This document shows, piece after piece, positions 5,335 through 6,376 of a DNA stretch of 6,376 nt. Source of the stretch: Candidatus Zixiibacteriota bacterium (GTDB taxonomy: Bacteria; Zixibacteria; MSB-5A5; GN15; PGXB01); assembly GCA_020345705.1 (NCBI GenBank), contig CP070766.1:1412507-1418882 (forward strand), read 5' to 3'. The notes below the pieces were generated by a model that made no database searches, was not told the origin of the DNA, and saw only the letters and a program-made list of their open reading frames with translations. The position numbers were made by a program, and so were the translations under genes. Positions within the stretch are counted from its first letter, which is position 1. The number at the start of each line of letters is the position of its first letter.

Positions 5335-6376
5335 CAGTCAACTACGTTATCGATGGTCAGATAAACCACACCCAGACCGCCCAGAATAATCGACAGGTCT
5401 TTAAGCTTGTCCCACAGACTTTTTACTCTGGTTTCCTTGGGCACGATGACTGTATCGCCGTCATAAATATCAATGCCCTTACCGGTGGTTATCTTTAGTC
5501 CTGAGACTTTTCTTATAACTTGCACATGACTCTTGTCGGCGCCCCCGGCGTATCCTCCGGCTCTTTTAATCAAGTCCGATGCCTTCATCAAACCGGAGTA
5601 CTTAAGCATACCGGGCCTGTTAACCATTCCGTAGATTCCCACCGAGCCGGTCTTAAGGGGGACGACAATGGAGTCGCCCGGATAAATTGCGACTTCGTTC
5701 AACCGGTCGGGGTAGAAGCGCCCCATATCCTGCGAAACAAGCTCGCGGTCAGCCGAAAAAGTGAGCTCATTGAGGTTACTCGCCGTCAGGACTTTCGCCG
5801 TTCCCGGAGAGCGCTCGAACTCAGTCTTTCGATAGATCGCCGTCGAGTGAACATCAGCCTCATCCAGAAGCCCGCCGGCCGTCCGGAATGATCGCTGGAG
5901 GCTCATCCCGCTCTGATATGGGTACCGCCCCGCCGCTTTCACCGCTCCGGTTATCGAGTAGTAATCCGCCGTAAGGTCTATGACGGCTCTCGAGACCACA
6001 ATTTTGTCGGCCGGTTGAATGGCAAAGCTCAATTCCCCGATTGACACCGAAAGTTGCCTGTAACCTTCGCCTTCTCTGCGGAACACGTAAATTGAGTCGC
6101 CTTCCAGTCCGGTCAGCCCGTGCGCCAGTTCTATGAGAGAACCCAGGCTGTCGCCCTTTTTATGTTCAATTCCGCCCGGCTCAACAACCTCGCCTGAAAT
6201 CTGAATAAACGTTGATGAATCGGTCACGAGCGGCACGTAAATCCTGTATCCAGCGTAAAGATACGGATTAGCTTCCAGATTACCGGTTCTTTCGTATTCG
6301 AGGATATCGACGATCCGGTCAAGGTTGCCGTTGAAGAGCTTGATGTTGCGTCTCGATGCCCCCGGCGCGAATCCCC
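5334..6376 (-). CDS. SLBB-domain polysaccharide export protein (5'-truncated by the window edge)
   Basis: The frame is open from the right edge (first whole codon at 6374) to the TGA at 5336-5334, giving 346 visible residues. A GTG at 6236 is not the start, because coherent coding sequence continues upstream and ends in NPYLYAGYRIYVP, the usual close of a preceding export/SLBB module. Three SLBB-like units follow, each opening with a [I/V]xGxVxxPG-type strand and closing with a GDxIxVP-type strand: about residues 57-130 (ISGEVVEPGG), 140-240 (ITGAVKAAGR to YPGDSIVVP) and 245-313 (IYGMVNRPGM to DGDTVIVP). A hydrophobic segment at about 327-341 is followed by a five-residue tail; in Wza a C-terminal helix crosses the outer membrane, and this could be its counterpart. 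The inferred role is a periplasm-spanning, outer-membrane export channel for the polymer. The N-terminus, including any signal peptide or lipobox cysteine, is outside the window. The neighbouring Wzz gene supports the call. Confidence 0.88.
   Translation of the reverse strand, partial: GFAPGASRRNIKLFNGNLDRIVDILEYERTGNLEANPYLYAGYRIYVPLVTDSSTFIQISGEVVEPGGIEHKKGDSLGSLIELAHGLTGLEGDSIYVFRREGEGYRQLSVSIGELSFAIQPADKIVVSRAVIDLTADYYSITGAVKAAGRYPYQSGMSLQRSFRTAGGLLDEADVHSTAIYRKTEFERSPGTAKVLTASNLNELTFSADRELVSQDMGRFYPDRLNEVAIYPGDSIVVPLKTGSVGIYGMVNRPGMLKYSGLMKASDLIKRAGGYAGGADKSHVQVIRKVSGLKITTGKGIDIYDGDTVIVPKETRVKSLWDKLKDLSIILGGLGVVYLTIDNVVD

Noticed and set aside
5520..5891. Plus-strand open frame (123 codons) opposite the SLBB export gene
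   Set aside because: Antisense to a well-supported coding region, with no recognisable features of its own.
6237..6376. Possible promoter or intergenic region upstream of a GTG start at 6236
   Set aside because: The export-protein frame is open through this stretch and encodes a sensible end of a preceding module, so it is coding sequence of a truncated gene.
1..6376. Mobile elements, CRISPR arrays, tRNA or rRNA genes, phage or defence genes
   Set aside because: No transposase, terminal inverted repeats, spaced direct repeats or RNA gene signatures were seen; the window is almost entirely accounted for by seven co-directional coding regions.

Overview
The window is a stretch of cell-surface polysaccharide (O-antigen or capsule type) genes, all read on the minus strand, so transcription runs from base 6376 towards base 1. 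Base composition is near or slightly above 50% GC. An outer-membrane-type exporter with SLBB domains, a Wzz-type chain-length protein and a diacetamido-uronic-acid sugar pathway point to a Gram-negative (two-membrane) bacterium. The species cannot be read from the sequence. The multi-SLBB exporter is a style common in little-cultured environmental phyla, but that is only an impression.

Layout in transcription order: (1) 6376-5334, the 3' part of a polysaccharide export protein with at least three SLBB units and a hydrophobic C-terminus, its start outside the window; (2) 5334-4120, a Wzz/PCP chain-length determinant without a kinase domain, overlapping gene 1 by one base; (3) 4106-3102, a Gfo/Idh/MocA dehydrogenase of the WbpB/WlbA type; (4) 3085-2327, a left-handed beta-helix acyltransferase in the WbpD/WlbB position; (5) 2315-1215, a DegT/DnrJ/EryC1 PLP aminotransferase of the WbpE/WlbC type; (6) 1156-62, a non-hydrolysing UDP-GlcNAc 2-epimerase family protein of the WbpI/WlbD type; (7) 60-1, the likely first 20 codons of a further gene running off the left edge.

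Genes 3-6 together match the four steps that turn UDP-GlcNAcA into UDP-2,3-diacetamido-2,3-dideoxy-mannuronic acid: C3 oxidation, C3 transamination, N-acetylation and C2 epimerisation. Their order (dehydrogenase, acetyltransferase, aminotransferase, epimerase) is the order of the Bordetella wlbABCD genes as I remember it. The UDP-GlcNAc 6-dehydrogenase that would supply the substrate is not in the window, nor are any glycosyltransferase, flippase or polymerase, so these should lie outside. Genes 1 and 2 would export the polymer and set its chain length.

Most of the window is densely packed coding DNA. The only notable gap is the 58-base spacer between genes 5 and 6, which holds a perfect 10-bp GC-rich hairpin. 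There are no RNA genes, mobile elements, CRISPR arrays or long repeats. I found no wholly new system; the points worth a second look are the regulatory details (intra-operon hairpin, possible leaderless start) and the unusually long acyltransferase.
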